A stretch of DNA of 50,000 nucleotides, taken from contig CAUYUJ010016156.1 in NCBI GenBank assembly GCA_963575745.1, positions 120,001 through 170,000 on the forward strand, read 5' to 3'. Position 1 is the stretch's first letter; the number at the start of each line of letters is the position of its first letter. Of the stretch, positions 48,136 to 50,000 are shown one piece after another. This DNA comes from Prorocentrum cordatum (Eukaryota; Sar; Dinophyceae; Prorocentrales; Prorocentraceae). Below the pieces are notes generated by a model, which saw nothing but the letters and a program-made list of their open reading frames with translations, ran no database searches and was not told where the DNA came from. Position numbers and translations under genes: made by a program.

Positions 48136-48690
48136 ATAGGGGGCAAACAAACCTACCTCGCTTTTGACCACCCTCGCTTCCAAGAGATACCAAGCGATGC
48201 CAAGCGACGGCCTGTACTGGTCAGGCCACTTGACGGGGAGGCGTGGTATGACTTGGTTTTGCCTGGAAGCGAAAGTGGGGTAGGAAATTCACGCTCTGAG
48301 TTGGGGGCCTCCCGGGGCGTCTCGGAGCGCTCCTGGGCCATCTTGGAAGCGCACCGGGGCCTCGCCAGGGCCTCGCCAGCGCCGCCGGGGCGCCGAGCCA
48401 TCGCATCGGACGCCCGCCCTCTTGGCATGCACTAGTCCCTGCAATGCATAAAACGACGCGAAGATCGGGACAACATCGGATCGGGATAACTCGAAATCTC
48501 TGAGAATCGGCGGGTTTGGAGGATGTGTTGGGCGCCGCGGCCGCTCTGAGAGCGCTCCGGAACGCTCTGAGAGCGCTCCGGAACGCTCTGGAGCGATTTC
48601 TCCTGATCCTAGCCCGGTTTAATGCAGTAGAGACTAGGGCTGACGCGTGGACTACCTCCACTAGCGGGGGGAACAGGTGGTGCCGCCACG
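48136..48690. other. No gene recognised; PPR-type flank at 48630-48665
   Basis: AGCGCTCCGGAACGCTCTGAG is tandemly doubled near 48545-48590. GCAGTAGAGACTAGGGCTGA (about 48625) is the repeat P right border without an attached arm. Confidence 0.4.
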
Positions 48691-48874
48691 CCCAGAAATC
48701 CGACGTCGTGACTTGTTCAATACGCTGTCCCCCGAAGTCTCGACCCATTCCCCAGGACCGGTTTTTCATCCTGAATCGTTGTTTGATGGTCCCGGGGCCC
48801 GGCGAGGGCCCCTAGAGGCCGAAAATTTAGAAAAACCTCCGTCTTGATTTTTTCAATACGTTGGATCTCTGGGG
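48691..48874 (-). mobile_element. MITE family D, copy 3 (inverted)
   Basis: CCCAGAAATCCGACGTCGTG and TACGTTGGATCTCTGGGG ends. The interior reverse complement GGCCTCTAGGGGCCCTCGCC and GGGGAATGGGTCGAGAC matches 6905-7010. Confidence 0.85.
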
Positions 48875-48884
48875 CTGGCGCACT

Positions 48885-48960
48885 CGATGAGATTTGGCCC
48901 CTGCTCGTTTTCCACACCTCGCCGAGCAGCAGGAGCACCGGGTGGCGCTGCACTGCTCGA
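48885..48960 (-). pseudogene. Very degenerate PPR-type fragment
   Basis: CTCGCCGAGCAGCAGG and GGCGCTGCACTGCTCG on the plus strand keep the spacing of CTCGCCGAGCAGCGCC and CGCTGCCACTGCTCG at 45293-45330. VENEQGPNLIE on minus resembles 18130. Confidence 0.3.
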
Positions 48961-49123
48961 TCCGTTGTCGCCGCCTGCCGCCGCCGTCGCCGCAGCCAGC
49001 GCTGCCGTGGCCGCGTCTGCCGCCGTCCCCGTCGCCGCCGCCGCGCCGTGAGCCGCCAACCTCGGGCGTCTGCGAGGGAGCGGGGAGGCGCTTTGGCGGC
49101 GCGCACAAGGGCGTGGAGGGAGT

Positions 49124-49232
49124 GGGGAGGTCTTCTTAGAAGGAAGCTGTTTCTTAGAAGGCGGTGGCCTTACATCTATAGATAAGGCCCGCGCCCTCTG
49201 AGAAGCAGGGGTGCTTCTAAGAAGCCCTCCCC
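49124..49232. repeat. Foldback, ~50 bp imperfect arms
   Basis: GGGGAGGTCTTCTTAGAAG at the left pairs with CTTCTAAGAAGCCCTCCCC at the right. TTCTTAGAAGGCGG and TGGCCTTA pair with CCGCGCCCTCTGAGAA and TAAGGCC. The loop is CATCTATAGA. Confidence 0.75.
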
Positions 49233-49861
49233 CCTCCCCCAACCCCCTCTGCGCGGGGCGGAACGCTGTTGCTGGTGCTGCTGGTGGTCACGCGCCAAGT
49301 GTCCTAGAAGCTCCGGGTCGACGCTCGCCGCTGCCGGGAGGGCGAGATCGACCGCGGGGGCGGCATGTTTCTGGTGCGGCGAGGAAGTTCCTGAAGGAGT
49401 CTCAAGTGATTCGTAAACATTGCATTTATTTTGTGGCACGTCGTCCTATGCGGCGGCCCGCGGCTGTGACCGCTTGGCCGGCCGCCAGGATGTGGGTCGA
49501 GCTGGCTCGTCTGGCTAGCCTGACTCGCTCGTTGTCGCTTTGGACGCCCGAAATGGGTACGGAAAAATGCGTGCAATGCCCAACAACAGATGTTGTCCCA
49601 AACCAACAGCGGCCGCTGCTGGGCAGGCGGCCTTCTGTCTCAAATGGACACAGGCCGCGGCGGCGCGGGCAGCGAGTCCTGTTCAAAATGAACAGGAACT
49701 GCTGTTGGGCATCGTACCCATTCTTTCAGTGCCCATCTCGTGCGTGCAGATCCCACGCTGCCACCAATGCTGGGCTCTGTACCGGTAACGCGGGCCTCCC
49801 ACGCTGCCACCAACTAGGGGGCCACATGCGAACCCTACCCCCTAGCCCCCACGACTTCTGA
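49233..49861. other. No gene recognised
   Basis: Short frames on both strands. ATGCCCAACAACAG (49576) and CTGCTGTTGGGCAT (49700) are inverted and may bound a ~140 bp element. CCTGTTCAAAATGAACAGG (49678-49696) is a palindrome. Confidence 0.35.
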
Positions 49862-49923
49862 GGGGGAGGGTGGGGTTCACTTCGCTCGGGAGCTCTCGAG
49901 CAAAGTGAACCCCACCCCCTCCT
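49862..49923. repeat. Near-perfect hairpin, ~28 bp stem
   Basis: GGTGGGGTTCACTTCGCTCG pairs with CGAGCAAAGTGAACCCCACC around GGAGCTCT with one mismatch; outer GGGGGAG pairs with the start of the CTC tract. Confidence 0.85.
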
Positions 49924-50000
49924 CCTCCTCCTCCTCCTCCTCCTCCTCCTCCTCCTCCTCCTCCTCCTCCTCCTCTCCTCCTCCTCCTCCTCCTCCTCCT
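49918..50000. repeat. CTC microsatellite running off the window end
   Basis: (CTC)n with one CT deletion near 49975. Confidence 0.95.

Noticed and set aside
1-50000. tRNA, rRNA, snRNA or dinoflagellate spliced-leader RNA genes
   Set aside because: No recognisable tRNA T-loop/acceptor pairing, conserved rRNA segment or spliced-leader core was found by eye; a covariance-model scan would be decisive.

Overview
The window looks like nuclear DNA of a dinoflagellate or a close relative. The reasons are a very GC-rich, repeat-saturated, gene-poor sequence; many copies of a pentatricopeptide (PPR) type unit reading like 'SAGISACEKGEQWQRALALL', a form characteristic of dinoflagellate PPR genes; a plausible GT-AG intron; and no prokaryotic gene layout. 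Species cannot be decided from the sequence. No rRNA, tRNA, spliced-leader RNA, transposase or reverse transcriptase was recognised.

Layout. (1) 1-2305: the only protein-like locus with normal amino acid composition, a decayed gene entering from beyond the left edge. It has a GT-AG intron, a Walker A and Walker B pair resembling superfamily 3 (Rep-like) helicases, two frame slips and one internal stop. An AT-rich stretch with a diverged ~150-160 bp tandem repeat follows (about 2640-3150). (2) 3.3-11.7 kb: small inverted-repeat elements, microsatellites and three tandem arrays (73 bp, 152 bp and alternating ~53 bp units). (3) 11.8-17.9 kb, 23-29 kb, 31.4-34.5 kb, 37.4-38.1 kb and 44.7-48.1 kb: a strand-asymmetric minisatellite built from ~15 bp units of the type GGCC-N-TCTTGG. 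It is interrupted at about 22 places by a conserved A-rich core of roughly 50-75 bp. Four intervals have matching left and right borders, and the right border is part of the PPR-type cassette. (4) 18-24.9 kb: long GAG, GAT and CTC tracts with inverted-repeat elements. (5) 34.6-36.2 kb: six different small inverted-repeat elements almost end to end. (6) 36.5-40.9 kb: a degenerate GTGGTGCAAT minisatellite, TATC and GAC tracts. (7) 41-50 kb: more foldbacks, PPR relics and a tandem PPR pair at 45.2-45.5 kb.

At least seven families of miniature inverted-repeat elements can be defined from the sequence alone. Several are dated relative to each other by nested or empty sites. No functional pathway or operon can be assembled: apart from the helicase-like relic and the PPR fragments, everything seen is repeat biology. 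Very long open frames on both strands in the minisatellite regions are by-products of a 15 bp (five-codon) period and are not treated as genes.
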